Shown: piece after piece, positions 25,275-33,468 of the stretch | Numbering within the stretch: the first letter of the stretch is position 1 | Layout of the letters: the number at the start of each line of letters is the position of its first letter | Source of the DNA: Selenomonas sp. AE3005 | GTDB taxonomy: Bacteria > Bacillota > Negativicutes > Selenomonadales > Selenomonadaceae | Assembly: GCF_000686945.1 (NCBI RefSeq) | Contig: NZ_JMME01000006.1 | Coordinates: forward strand, 1-64,000 | DNA: 64,000 nucleotides | Direction of reading: 5' to 3' | Notes under the pieces: generated by a model | Database searches by the model: none | What the model was told of the DNA's origin: nothing | The model's input: the letters and a program-made list of their open reading frames with translations, nothing else | Translations under genes and position numbers: made by a program

Positions 25275-26399
25275 TCAGTATGCGGCTGGTATTGCTTGCA
25301 TATTATCCAATGGGTGATTTATAGCTTCATCTAGAACAACGTGATTAATGTATGGTGCTAATGTTTCCTCTTGTCCCAGTAATGCTGTAATTCGTGCATA
25401 TGCTATTTCTGAACCGTGGAAGCCATCTACGGTTTCGTCATCTGAAGAGCCGATGCTGGCTAAATCACAAAAATTATAAAATGGGATGTCCAGCTTACTG
25501 CACATTTTTTCGGTTTTATCCATATAGGCATGCAGATAATCATGATAATGAATACTGTCGTCCATATAAGTGTATACTTCATGAGGAAATGGTGGTAAGA
25601 ATACGATAACTTTAGCACCGGATGTAGTAATATCTTGTAATAATGCATCTATTTTTCCAAGTTCTTTGTGATCAATGGTATCGCACCAAACAAAACGGTC
25701 ATTCTGTTTTCCTTCTCGCATTCGTTTATATGTGTCAGCAAATTTTGTTGTTCTATCGGCATTTTGCCTGATTTCCCGACCATACTGATAGCTGCCGTCA
25801 GAAAGCCTGAAGCCGTTGCTGTTTACAGCAGCATTTAGGCCTACTGTTTGGCGCTGACCGTAGTCATCAATAGCTTTGATTTCATCAAGGTGCAATAACT
25901 GACGGCGAATTTTGTTATTCCTGAACAGTTCGATATACTTTCTATATTGCTGTTGCTTATTAATATTTAAAAAAGTTACACCGAGTTTGTAATTGGGATT
26001 TATCCACCAGGGATCTATTCCAAGAATAACAACTTTTGGGGTATATATTGTTTTTATCTTATTCCAAGTATATACAACATCATCAACACTGGAGCCCAGG
26101 CCCCCCATGGTGTAAAAATCTTTATTTAGGAAGAATGCTGCTCTAAAGGGCATAACGCGGGAAGAGCCTAATGCTATTACGTTGGGTTGCTTCTTTTCTA
26201 CGATGGGAAACTTTAGAGTGTTTCCATCTTTTAATATGCTGCCGTAAAGTACGTTCTCGTAATTCTGCAAAACTTCGTTATCGCTATAGTTTTCCCGATA
26301 GAGTCTCATGACTATATCGGAGATGCTTACCACGAAGAAAATTAAGGTAAAATTTATAAGGATAAATTTTTTGATAAATAAGTGATATTTTTCATCCAT
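25275..26399 (-). CDS. SGNH/DltD-like acyltransferase partner, cassette 2
   Basis: Encodes 374 residues. One N-terminal membrane anchor (~9-30), then a domain with VIALGSSRVMPFR (~74-86, Ser nucleophile in GSSR) and DGFHGSEIAYARI (~325-337, Asp-His). This pattern matches DltD/SGNH acyltransferases but the sequence is not a close paralogue of the cassette 1 and 3 partners; it is 52 residues longer. It follows MBOAT copy 2 by 15 bases with an AGGAG RBS, so the pair is one operon. A different acceptor site or glycan from cassettes 1 and 3 is plausible, but cannot be shown from sequence. Confidence 0.7.
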   Translation of the reverse strand: MDEKYHLFIKKFILINFTLIFFVVSISDIVMRLYRENYSDNEVLQNYENVLYGSILKDGNTLKFPIVEKKQPNVIALGSSRVMPFRAAFFLNKDFYTMGGLGSSVDDVVYTWNKIKTIYTPKVVILGIDPWWINPNYKLGVTFLNINKQQQYRKYIELFRNNKIRRQLLHLDEIKAIDDYGQRQTVGLNAAVNSNGFRLSDGSYQYGREIRQNADRTTKFADTYKRMREGKQNDRFVWCDTIDHKELGKIDALLQDITTSGAKVIVFLPPFPHEVYTYMDDSIHYHDYLHAYMDKTEKMCSKLDIPFYNFCDLASIGSSDDETVDGFHGSEIAYARITALLGQEETLAPYINHVVLDEAINHPLDNMQAIPAAY

Positions 26400-26414
26400 G
26401 TTTATACTCCTGTA

Positions 26415-27800
26415 TTAGAATTGAAAATAAAGGAATTCTCCAGTACCAACTAATGCTACACCATACAGGCTGAATAGTAACATTATACTAGCTATTAGTA
26501 TCCATTTATTATTGGGCTGGAAGTGTCTCAGCAAGATCAAAGTATTCGGCAGCCGTGTCAAAATAATTATGACAAGAAATAGTTCGGCTAAAAGTTCATT
26601 ATTCTTTTTATCCCCTAGGAACATGCTTTGCATAGTGGTCATACTGTTCAATATGGATAGCGCTTCCTGAAGACTGCCCGCGCGAAAGAATACCCAACAA
26701 ATCACAACGCAGAGAAACGTTATCCCCCAATTCATCACTTTTGGTAAAGTTATGCTTGTCCTGCGCCAAGCATGGTTAATCATCAGTAACAGCCCATGCA
26801 GGCCTCCCCAGATGATAAATGTCCAGCCTGCACCATGCCAAAGACCAATTATCAACATGGACACAAAGAGATTGCGCATTTTTTTTAATTCACCATGACG
26901 GTTGCCGCCCATGGGAATATAGAGATAATTTTTCACCCACAAACCTAAGGTCATGTGCCAGCGTCGCCAGAAATCGATAATACTTCGTGCCTGATAAGGT
27001 GAGTTAAAGTTCACAGGAATTTTCAGATTAAAAAGTAGAGCCAATCCGATAGCCATTTCACTATAGCCAGAGAAGTCAAAATAGAGCTGCAAGGTATAGC
27101 TCAAAGCGCCTATCCATGCTTCCACACAGGTCAGTGAATCCGTATGACTGAAAGCTTCATTCGCATAAATAGCCAGTTTATCGGCAATAACCACTTTTTT
27201 GAACAGGCCAAAGGTAAAAATCATCAGACCTAGTGCGATATTTTCATAGTTGATGCGGAAGGTTTTATCCGCCACGAACTGGGGGATCATTTCCTTATGG
27301 TTGATAATGGGCCCTGCAATCAAATGAGGGAAGATGGTAACAAACTCACAATAAGTTGCAAAAGATTGATTTTTAGCCTCACCCCGATAGGCATCCATCA
27401 AGTAAGCTGTTTGGGTAAAGGTGAAGAATGATATGCCCAAGGGCAGGATGATATGTGGTAAATCAAAGAAATTTGTTCTGGTCACATCGTTGAGCGTGCT
27501 CAGAAAAAAATCTGTGTACTTGAAGTAACCCAGTAGCAGAACATTTATAACGATGCCAAAGGCTAGCCAACCCTTGTGTCCATTATTGGCCTCTAACTGC
27601 TTCCCTACCAGATAGTTGAAACAGATCGAACCGAACAACAACGGCACATAACGCATATCCCAATATCCATAGAAGAAAAAGGAGGCCAGTACTAGCCAGA
27701 GTGTTGCCAGCTGTTTTTGGCCCTTATGTCCTAAATAAAAAAAGCCTGCAAAAGTTAGTGGCAGGAACAAAAACATAAATTCAAAAGAATTAAATAACAA
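26415..27800 (-). CDS. MBOAT-family membrane O-acyltransferase, cassette 2
   Basis: Encodes 461 residues starting at TTG 27800, which follows AAGGGAG by eight bases and yields the family N-terminus LFNSFEFMFLFLPLTFAG. WRRWHMTLGLWVKNYLYIP and GLWHGAGWTF carry the conserved MBOAT residues including the catalytic His. It is clearly homologous to copies 1 and 3 over its first ~400 residues but less similar than those two are to each other, so it is the older duplicate. It works with the SGNH protein of 25275-26399 to acylate a surface glycan. The promoter has an 8-G tract. Confidence 0.9.
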   Translation of the reverse strand: MLFNSFEFMFLFLPLTFAGFFYLGHKGQKQLATLWLVLASFFFYGYWDMRYVPLLFGSICFNYLVGKQLEANNGHKGWLAFGIVINVLLLGYFKYTDFFLSTLNDVTRTNFFDLPHIILPLGISFFTFTQTAYLMDAYRGEAKNQSFATYCEFVTIFPHLIAGPIINHKEMIPQFVADKTFRINYENIALGLMIFTFGLFKKVVIADKLAIYANEAFSHTDSLTCVEAWIGALSYTLQLYFDFSGYSEMAIGLALLFNLKIPVNFNSPYQARSIIDFWRRWHMTLGLWVKNYLYIPMGGNRHGELKKMRNLFVSMLIIGLWHGAGWTFIIWGGLHGLLLMINHAWRRTSITLPKVMNWGITFLCVVICWVFFRAGSLQEALSILNSMTTMQSMFLGDKKNNELLAELFLVIIILTRLPNTLILLRHFQPNNKWILIASIMLLFSLYGVALVGTGEFLYFQF

Positions 27801-27847
27801 ATGGATAACTCCCTTCACAATAGTACCTATTATGCGAATCCTCCACT

Positions 27848-27876
27848 ATCATAGCACACATGCCCCCCCCGTACAA
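27848..27876 (-). promoter_or_regulatory. G-tract promoter of MBOAT cassette 2
   Basis: On the minus strand TTGTAC (27871-27876) and an extended -10 TGC-TATGAT (27848-27853 for TATGAT) are spaced by exactly 17 bases. The spacer is eight G (27863-27870) followed by CATGTGTGC. Slippage in the G tract would change the spacing, a known phase-variation mechanism; that this promoter varies is inferred. Confidence 0.65.
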
Positions 27877-27892
27877 GCCGCGGCGAAAAAAT

Positions 27893-27927
27893 AGAGTCTG
27901 TGAAAAAGTGGCGATTTCACAGACTCT
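27893..27927 (-). terminator. Terminator of MBOAT cassette 3
   Basis: AGAGTCTGTGAAA and TTTCACAGACTCT form a perfect 13-bp stem. On the minus strand it is followed by ATTTTTTCG. It isolates cassette 3 from cassette 2. Confidence 0.9.
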
Positions 27928-27945
27928 TATTGTTGGCGTAATATT

Positions 27946-28914
27946 TTATTTGTTAAATATAAAGGGATAACGTTCTTTTAGTTCATTAGAGTACCGTAGA
28001 GCTCCCTTGCGATTTAGATGATGCTCGTCTTGAAAATAATAAGGTTCATAAAGAGGAATGTCATAATATATGTTTACAGCATACTTCTCTTGCATTTGCC
28101 GCAGATAGGCATGATAATCAGCCATATAACCGTTGTCGATCAGACGCTGGTATCCGGGATTGCCCATAGGAAGCTGTTCCATATACACTGGGATGTTGTT
28201 GTCGTTGCATAGGGCCAGTATTTGCTCTGTATAATAGGTCAGACTTTTCAGGGGTGCAAAAGGGCCATCTTTGCTTTCTGGTGTAACGATATATTGTTCT
28301 TCGGATTTGTCATTTTTAATAAGTCGCCCTTTTGCTTCACGAGCTTGTTGGTAAAGCATAGCATTCTTTTTCTCACGGGGCTTAAAAATACTGCGTAAGA
28401 CAGGCCGCATATAGACATTGGGCCAGCGGTATTTATAGGCCAGGGCCTCTGTTTGCAAATCTACGCCATCCAAATCCTTTATTGTTGTATTTATGTCCTT
28501 TACGGTTTTATCGTCTAAGTAATGAAAATACAAGGTGCGGCCTGTGTAAGATTTCATCTGTGTAAAATGAGTGGGGCCAAAGCCTAAAATTACAGCTTTA
28601 GGGCGTGGGTGGTGCTGTAAATAGTTTTTCAATGTGTAGTACATTTCAATAGGAGAACCGCCGCCTAATGCCAGATTATATACATTGTCGCCCATTTCTG
28701 TGGGGATAGTTCCCATCTTCATGCGGGAATCTCCTAGCAACAGGATTTCTTGCTTGGTATCATCTGTAAATACATAGTCTCTTTGTTCCAACCAATTGGG
28801 GTACTCATCATCCATATAACGGTTTTCTGGTAAAAGCAGAACCAGAGTGTAAATACTGATGGCTAAGAACAATAATATGCCCACCGTCAGCCATACAAAT
28901 CTCTTGGCATTCAT
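27946..28914 (-). CDS. SGNH/DltD-like acyltransferase partner, cassette 3
   Basis: Encodes 322 residues, the same length as the cassette 1 partner and similar along its length. N-terminal anchor (~8-28), ILLLGDSRMKMG (~57-68) with the nucleophilic Ser, GYGPTHY-like GFGPTHFTQ (~114-122), and DEHHLNRKGALRYS (~298-311) with Asp-His. It would receive acyl groups from MBOAT copy 3 and place them on a glycan outside the inner membrane. ATG follows GGAGGATAAC, 18 bases after the MBOAT stop. Confidence 0.8.
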   Translation of the reverse strand: MNAKRFVWLTVGILLFLAISIYTLVLLLPENRYMDDEYPNWLEQRDYVFTDDTKQEILLLGDSRMKMGTIPTEMGDNVYNLALGGGSPIEMYYTLKNYLQHHPRPKAVILGFGPTHFTQMKSYTGRTLYFHYLDDKTVKDINTTIKDLDGVDLQTEALAYKYRWPNVYMRPVLRSIFKPREKKNAMLYQQAREAKGRLIKNDKSEEQYIVTPESKDGPFAPLKSLTYYTEQILALCNDNNIPVYMEQLPMGNPGYQRLIDNGYMADYHAYLRQMQEKYAVNIYYDIPLYEPYYFQDEHHLNRKGALRYSNELKERYPFIFNK

Positions 28915-28932
28915 TATGATGTTATCCTCCGT

Positions 28933-30375
28933 TTAAAATTGAAAATACAAAAATTCTGTGTAGCTGTTGGTGTTGTACAGCGTGTACAGCAGAACAATAA
29001 GGGTGCCAATAAACCACTTCCAATTGGCCTTGAATTTTTCCATCCATAATATAGGATTCTTTACTTTGTAGAGCAGGATGCCTAAAAACAGAAGGACTAA
29101 GAGACATTGATGGAAAGGCCGGTGGATATGCCACTCAACAAAAGCTATGCTAGTACTGGAAAGAGAACGCTCCCAAGAACTGTCCAGGGGCAAGGCAAAA
29201 CCGGTAATATCTGTCATGGCTGCCAGAATATTAAAAGCACTACTAATGCTGTCGGCACGGAAGAATACCCAGCAGATTACTACACAGAGAAAAGTTATGC
29301 CCCAGTTGACAAAATTGGGAAGCTGGATTTTCAATCTGCGCCATTGATGATTAATCATCAGGAAAAGGCCATGCAGACCGCCCCAAATTACGAATGTCCA
29401 GCCCGCGCCGTGCCAGAGTCCGATAATCAGCATCGAGATAAAAAGATTACGCATTTTCTTGATTTCGCCGTGACGGTTGCCACCCATGGGAATGTAAAGA
29501 TAATCCTTTACCCAGCTGCCCAGCGTCATATGCCAACGTCGCCAGAAATCGATAATGCTTTTTGCTTGGTAGGGCGAGTTAAAGTTTACTGGCAGCCGCA
29601 GGTTGAACATCAAGCCCAGACCGATGGCCATTTCACTATAGCCGGAGAAGTCAAAATACAGCTGGAATGTATAGGCCAGTGCTCCAATCCAGGCTTCCAG
29701 GAAGGTCAGCTTATCAGCATTGGTAAATGCATCCTTTACCCAGGGAGAAAGCATATCAGCAATGATAACTTTCTTGAACAGGCCCATGGTAAACAGGCTG
29801 ATCCCCATGGCGATATTGTCGTAATTTAAATGGAAAGTTTCCTTAGCCACAAACTGTGGAATCATCTTTTTATGGTTGATAATTGGTCCTGCAATGAGAT
29901 GAGGGAAAATGGTTACAAACTCACAGTAGGTAAGAAAGGATTCATTGCGGGCGTCACCACGGTAGGCATCCACTAAATAGGCTGTCTGTGTAAATGTAAA
30001 GAAGGATATGCCTAATGGCAGGATAATATGGGGGAGGTCAAAATAATCAACGCCGGCCAAGGTGTTAACTGTAGATAGGAAAAAGTCTGTATATTTGAAG
30101 TACCCTAGCAACAGTACATTGACCACAATTCCTAAAATCAGCCACGGTTTATGTCCGGGCTGATTTTCCAGCCGGCGGCCTACCAGATAGTTGAATACAA
30201 TGGAAGCGCCCAATAGTGGCACATAGCGAACATCCCACCAGCCGTAAAAGAAAAATGAAGCGAAAACCAGCCAAGCTGTACCCAGGCTGTATTTTTCCGT
30301 GCGCCCTAGCAGAAAGAATCCTGCAAAGGTTAGTGGCAGGAAGAAAAAAATAAATACATAAGAGTTAAACAGCAC
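28933..30375 (-). CDS. MBOAT-family membrane O-acyltransferase, cassette 3
   Basis: Encodes 480 residues starting at GTG 30375, nine bases after AGGGAG, giving LFNSYVFIFFFLPLTFAG. WRRWHMTLGSWVKDYLYIP and GLWHGAGWTF hold the MBOAT active-site residues. DNA from about 29288 to 30360 is almost the same as 24060-25130 in cassette 1, whereas the C-terminal ~90 residues (after FFRADSISSAFN) differ. This sharp boundary suggests recent gene conversion with retention of a variable C-terminus, which probably contacts the SGNH partner. It is the first cassette in the minus-strand array and has an 11-G tract in its promoter. Confidence 0.9.
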   Translation of the reverse strand: MLFNSYVFIFFFLPLTFAGFFLLGRTEKYSLGTAWLVFASFFFYGWWDVRYVPLLGASIVFNYLVGRRLENQPGHKPWLILGIVVNVLLLGYFKYTDFFLSTVNTLAGVDYFDLPHIILPLGISFFTFTQTAYLVDAYRGDARNESFLTYCEFVTIFPHLIAGPIINHKKMIPQFVAKETFHLNYDNIAMGISLFTMGLFKKVIIADMLSPWVKDAFTNADKLTFLEAWIGALAYTFQLYFDFSGYSEMAIGLGLMFNLRLPVNFNSPYQAKSIIDFWRRWHMTLGSWVKDYLYIPMGGNRHGEIKKMRNLFISMLIIGLWHGAGWTFVIWGGLHGLFLMINHQWRRLKIQLPNFVNWGITFLCVVICWVFFRADSISSAFNILAAMTDITGFALPLDSSWERSLSSTSIAFVEWHIHRPFHQCLLVLLFLGILLYKVKNPILWMEKFKANWKWFIGTLIVLLYTLYNTNSYTEFLYFQF

Positions 30376-30423
30376 GTAGATATACTCCCTCCATATATAA
30401 TAGCGATTGTCAATAACTATATC

Positions 30424-30453
30424 ATAATAGCACAAATGCCCCCCCCCCCACAA
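30424..30453 (-). promoter_or_regulatory. G-tract promoter of MBOAT cassette 3
   Basis: On the minus strand TTGTGG (30448-30453) and an extended -10 TGC-TATTAT (TATTAT at 30424-30429) with an 18-base spacer made of nine G and CATTTGTGC. The full tract is 11 G (30439-30449). Ten G would restore 17-base spacing. The layout matches cassette 2 base for base outside the tract length. Confidence 0.65.
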
Positions 30454-30582
30454 GACAGTTTAAAAAGTGATGTCTGAATATTGAGGAAAGCACAATAAAA
30501 AATGTGCGGATTTTTTGAGGGGAATGTAGTATAATAGGATGTTAGTAATCAATCTTGACATGAACAATGAAGAGGTGTAGCG

Positions 30583-31332
30583 GTGCGACTGGCAGTCATA
30601 ATCTTGACAAGAAATGAAGAAGCAAATATTGCAGCGGCCATGGAAAGCGCAGCTTTTGCTGATGAGATAATAGTAATTGATTCTGGCAGTACAGATAGAA
30701 CTGGTAAGTTAGCAGAAGAGCATGGGGCAAAATTCATTGTTCATCCTATGGATGATGCTGGATTTGCTGGGCAACGGAATTTTGCGCTTACACAGACAGA
30801 TGCTGAATGGGTGTTTTATCTGGATGCGGATGAAAGACTAACACCAGAAGCTGTTGAAGAGATACAACAGGTGGTAGCAAGGAATGAACAGGCAGCGTAT
30901 AAGATAAAGCGGATGAATATCGTATTTGGACAGATGATGAAGTACGGTGAACACGGTCCGGACTGGTGTGTTCGTCTGTTCCCGCGTAAAACTGTTCAGT
31001 GGTTGGGGGCAGTGCATGAGTCACCCCAGTTTAACTTGCCAATAATTAATCTGCGGCATCCGATGTTACATTATACTTATACGGATTGGCATCGCTACTT
31101 TGAAAAATTTAATCAATATACCGATTTGATGGCACAGCGTATGTGGGAACAGGGAAAGCGTGTAACCTTTTCTGCTATTCTGCTTCATCCTGCTTTTGCT
31201 TTTATACGCTTTTATTTCCTGCGATTAGGTATGCTGGACGGCAAGCAGGGGCTTATCTTTGCATTGAATCATTATTTTTATACGATGACGAAGTATGTGA
31301 AATTATATTATAAACAACGGGAGGAACGATAG
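30583..31332 (+). CDS. Family 2 glycosyltransferase, WaaE/KdtX-like
   Basis: Encodes 249 residues with GTG start after AGAGGTG. The GT2 fold is shown by LAVIILTRNEEANIAAAMES (~2-21), EIIVIDSGSTDRTGKLAEE (~28-46) and the metal-binding YLDADERL (~81-88). WCVRLFPRK and WLGAVHE are typical of WaaE-type LPS core beta-1,4-glucosyltransferases. It opens a plus-strand glycan cluster divergent from the MBOAT array. TATAAT at 30530-30535 may be its -10 box, with no good -35. Donor and acceptor are not determinable. Confidence 0.82.
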   Translation: MRLAVIILTRNEEANIAAAMESAAFADEIIVIDSGSTDRTGKLAEEHGAKFIVHPMDDAGFAGQRNFALTQTDAEWVFYLDADERLTPEAVEEIQQVVARNEQAAYKIKRMNIVFGQMMKYGEHGPDWCVRLFPRKTVQWLGAVHESPQFNLPIINLRHPMLHYTYTDWHRYFEKFNQYTDLMAQRMWEQGKRVTFSAILLHPAFAFIRFYFLRLGMLDGKQGLIFALNHYFYTMTKYVKLYYKQREER

Positions 31333-31335
31333 AAT

Positions 31336-32475
31336 ATGCGGTTTGCGATTATGGAGTGTGTAGTGACTCCTGGTGGACATGAGATAGATTTTGACCGCAT
31401 TTTGGTGGAGGAACTGACAGCATTAGGGCATACGGTGGAGTTCTATGTGCCGGAAGGTCACGAATTTAAATGGAATTACGGTGTGCCTGTGCATCATATT
31501 CCAGGAACTGGCGTCTCCTATCGCGGTGCCCATGGCTTGCGCAAGTTGCTCCTGTCTGCCAGAAGGGAATGGCATCGGCAGAAATGGTATCGGGCTATGT
31601 ACGAACATGCCTGTCAGGGGGTTTTTGATGCGATAATTTTCCCTTCGGCTACTTATCGCTATCTGCGAGCGTTAAAACTGAGTAATTTGAAAAATTCCCC
31701 CGTGCCGGTGTTGTTTCTGATTCATGGGGTAACACCAAAGGAAGCAGAAAAACTTAATCATGAAGCGGCGGCTTTTGTAGAGCAGGGCAATATCCGTATC
31801 GGTGTCCAGACCTTTGCCAAGGACAAACTGGACTTAAAATCCAAACATCTACGAATATATGGACCGCCCAACTATCTGCCTCGGGATATCGAGTATACAC
31901 CCCATTTACCGGAGGGTGATGAGCCGCTCACGATTGGCTTTTTTGGTCAGTACCGCCGGGAAAAGAATTTGGAGGCTTTCTTGGAGGCCTTTATTGCTGG
32001 GCATTATACGCGGCCGGTAAAACTCTTTGTTCAAGGAGCTACGCAGACGGCTGAGGATGGAGCGGATTTTGACCGCATTATCAAAAAGTACAGCAATCAT
32101 GCTAATATTGATTTTTTGCACAAGCCTTTGATAGGTATAGACTGGCAAAAGGGACTGGCCAGTGTTGACGCGTTGGCGATTCCATACGGCAATGAGCGGT
32201 ATCTTTATCACACTTCAGCCCTTATCAGCAATGCCATGGGCTATCAAAAGCCCGTGATTGTGGCGGATAATGTTAACCCGGAAATCTTGGCAACTTACGA
32301 TATTGGTGTGTCTTTTAAAAATGGTGATATGGCAGATTTAAAGACCAGTCTGGAAAAATTTGTGAATCAGTACGATGGGAACAAGGTCCGCTATGAGCAG
32401 GAGCTGGAACGAGCCTACTGTGATTACTCCCCAACCAGACTGGCGAAAAATATTGCGGCTTTGGCGCAGATGTAA
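31336..32475 (+). CDS. Family 4-type glycosyltransferase
   Basis: Encodes 379 residues with the two-domain GT-B layout. The C-terminal half has LTIGFFGQYRREKNLEAFLE (~197-216) at the inter-domain start and LISNAMGYQKPVIVADN (~295-311) in the donor-binding region; the classic EX7E motif is degenerate. It starts three bases after the GT2 stop with GGGAGG upstream, so both are co-transcribed. A role in LPS outer core, O-antigen or capsule assembly is inferred from the neighbours only. Confidence 0.72.
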   Translation: MRFAIMECVVTPGGHEIDFDRILVEELTALGHTVEFYVPEGHEFKWNYGVPVHHIPGTGVSYRGAHGLRKLLLSARREWHRQKWYRAMYEHACQGVFDAIIFPSATYRYLRALKLSNLKNSPVPVLFLIHGVTPKEAEKLNHEAAAFVEQGNIRIGVQTFAKDKLDLKSKHLRIYGPPNYLPRDIEYTPHLPEGDEPLTIGFFGQYRREKNLEAFLEAFIAGHYTRPVKLFVQGATQTAEDGADFDRIIKKYSNHANIDFLHKPLIGIDWQKGLASVDALAIPYGNERYLYHTSALISNAMGYQKPVIVADNVNPEILATYDIGVSFKNGDMADLKTSLEKFVNQYDGNKVRYEQELERAYCDYSPTRLAKNIAALAQM

Positions 32476-32485
32476 GGAGAAGTAA

Positions 32486-33400
32486 ATGTTAGATTTTATC
32501 GCTATCGGTAAGCAGATGTATAGGGTGAAAAAATGGCGGGAAGCCCATCGTCTAATTATATTTGCCGGCCGGGCTTACTTACACTATCCGGCCATGCGGG
32601 AATTGTATGCCTTTTTTCAGGAAGATGAATTGCGCAATGATATTTTGGCTTATAATAAGTTCCCAATCGAACAGGCTACAAGGGCTTTTTTCTACAAAGG
32701 GTCGACATTGACGGAGCGTACGAATCTGATAAAATATCACTTCCAGTATCTGCAGGCGCGTTTAAAGCCAGAGGCTATCAGTGACATATATCATGACAAG
32801 GAGATAAAGATTTGGCAGGCTACGGATGAAGACGTGGACTGGCATGCAGTATTGGCATCACATTCTGGTCAGCGTAAAGAAAGCATGATGGCTATAGAGA
32901 TGCATTATGATGGGAAGAATCTTTATCATATGTTGTTTTGGCTTAACGAGGACAAGCATGGTGAGCCTGCTCTTTGGATTGGAGCCATGCAAGGGCCTAA
33001 TACCGAGAATGCACGAGAGTTTGTCAAAGAAACTACCAAACGGGCATATCGCTATCGGACGAAAAACCTTATTCTCTATATGACACAGGCATTAGCCAGA
33101 GAATTGGGGGTAAAGCGGATTTATGCTGTGTCAAATGACGGCTATTATGCGATGAACCATATTCGCCTTGATAGGAAATTGAAGACGGACTTTGGCGCAT
33201 TTTGGGAGGAAACCGGCGGTCGACTGACCGATGATTTGCGATTTTATGAACTGCCGCTAGTGGAGACACGCAAAACCATGGAAGAAGTGCCAACACGTAA
33301 ACGGGCTGTATATCGTAAGCGTTTTGCCTTCCAAGATGATGTGGATGCGCAAATAGAAGCCAACATGCAGGAGATAAAGCTGGGGACGATGCATTCTTGA
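32486..33400 (+). CDS. VirK/YbjX family protein (DUF535)
   Basis: Encodes 304 residues. The region LYHMLFWLNEDKHGEPALWI, GAMQGPNTENAREFVKETTK and GVKRIYAVSNDGYYAMNH (~150-225) is the DUF535 core found in VirK and YbjX. These proteins are associated with outer-membrane and LPS-related phenotypes in enterobacteria, but the biochemical activity is unknown. It has no signal peptide. It lies 10 bases after the glycosyltransferase with AAGGAG RBS, in the same operon. The family assignment is fairly firm, the function is not. Confidence 0.8.
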   Translation: MLDFIAIGKQMYRVKKWREAHRLIIFAGRAYLHYPAMRELYAFFQEDELRNDILAYNKFPIEQATRAFFYKGSTLTERTNLIKYHFQYLQARLKPEAISDIYHDKEIKIWQATDEDVDWHAVLASHSGQRKESMMAIEMHYDGKNLYHMLFWLNEDKHGEPALWIGAMQGPNTENAREFVKETTKRAYRYRTKNLILYMTQALARELGVKRIYAVSNDGYYAMNHIRLDRKLKTDFGAFWEETGGRLTDDLRFYELPLVETRKTMEEVPTRKRAVYRKRFAFQDDVDAQIEANMQEIKLGTMHS

Positions 33401-33468
33401 TATCGAATAATAAGTTGTTAAGAGAAAGTGCAATTTTTAAGATGTTTTTATAATGGGAGATTGAAGTA

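Noticed and set aside
29107-29829. Plus-strand ORF opposite MBOAT copy 3 (and a similar one at 24119-24604)
   Set aside because: Both are shadows of conserved MBOAT DNA. Their similarity to each other reflects the duplicated minus-strand gene.
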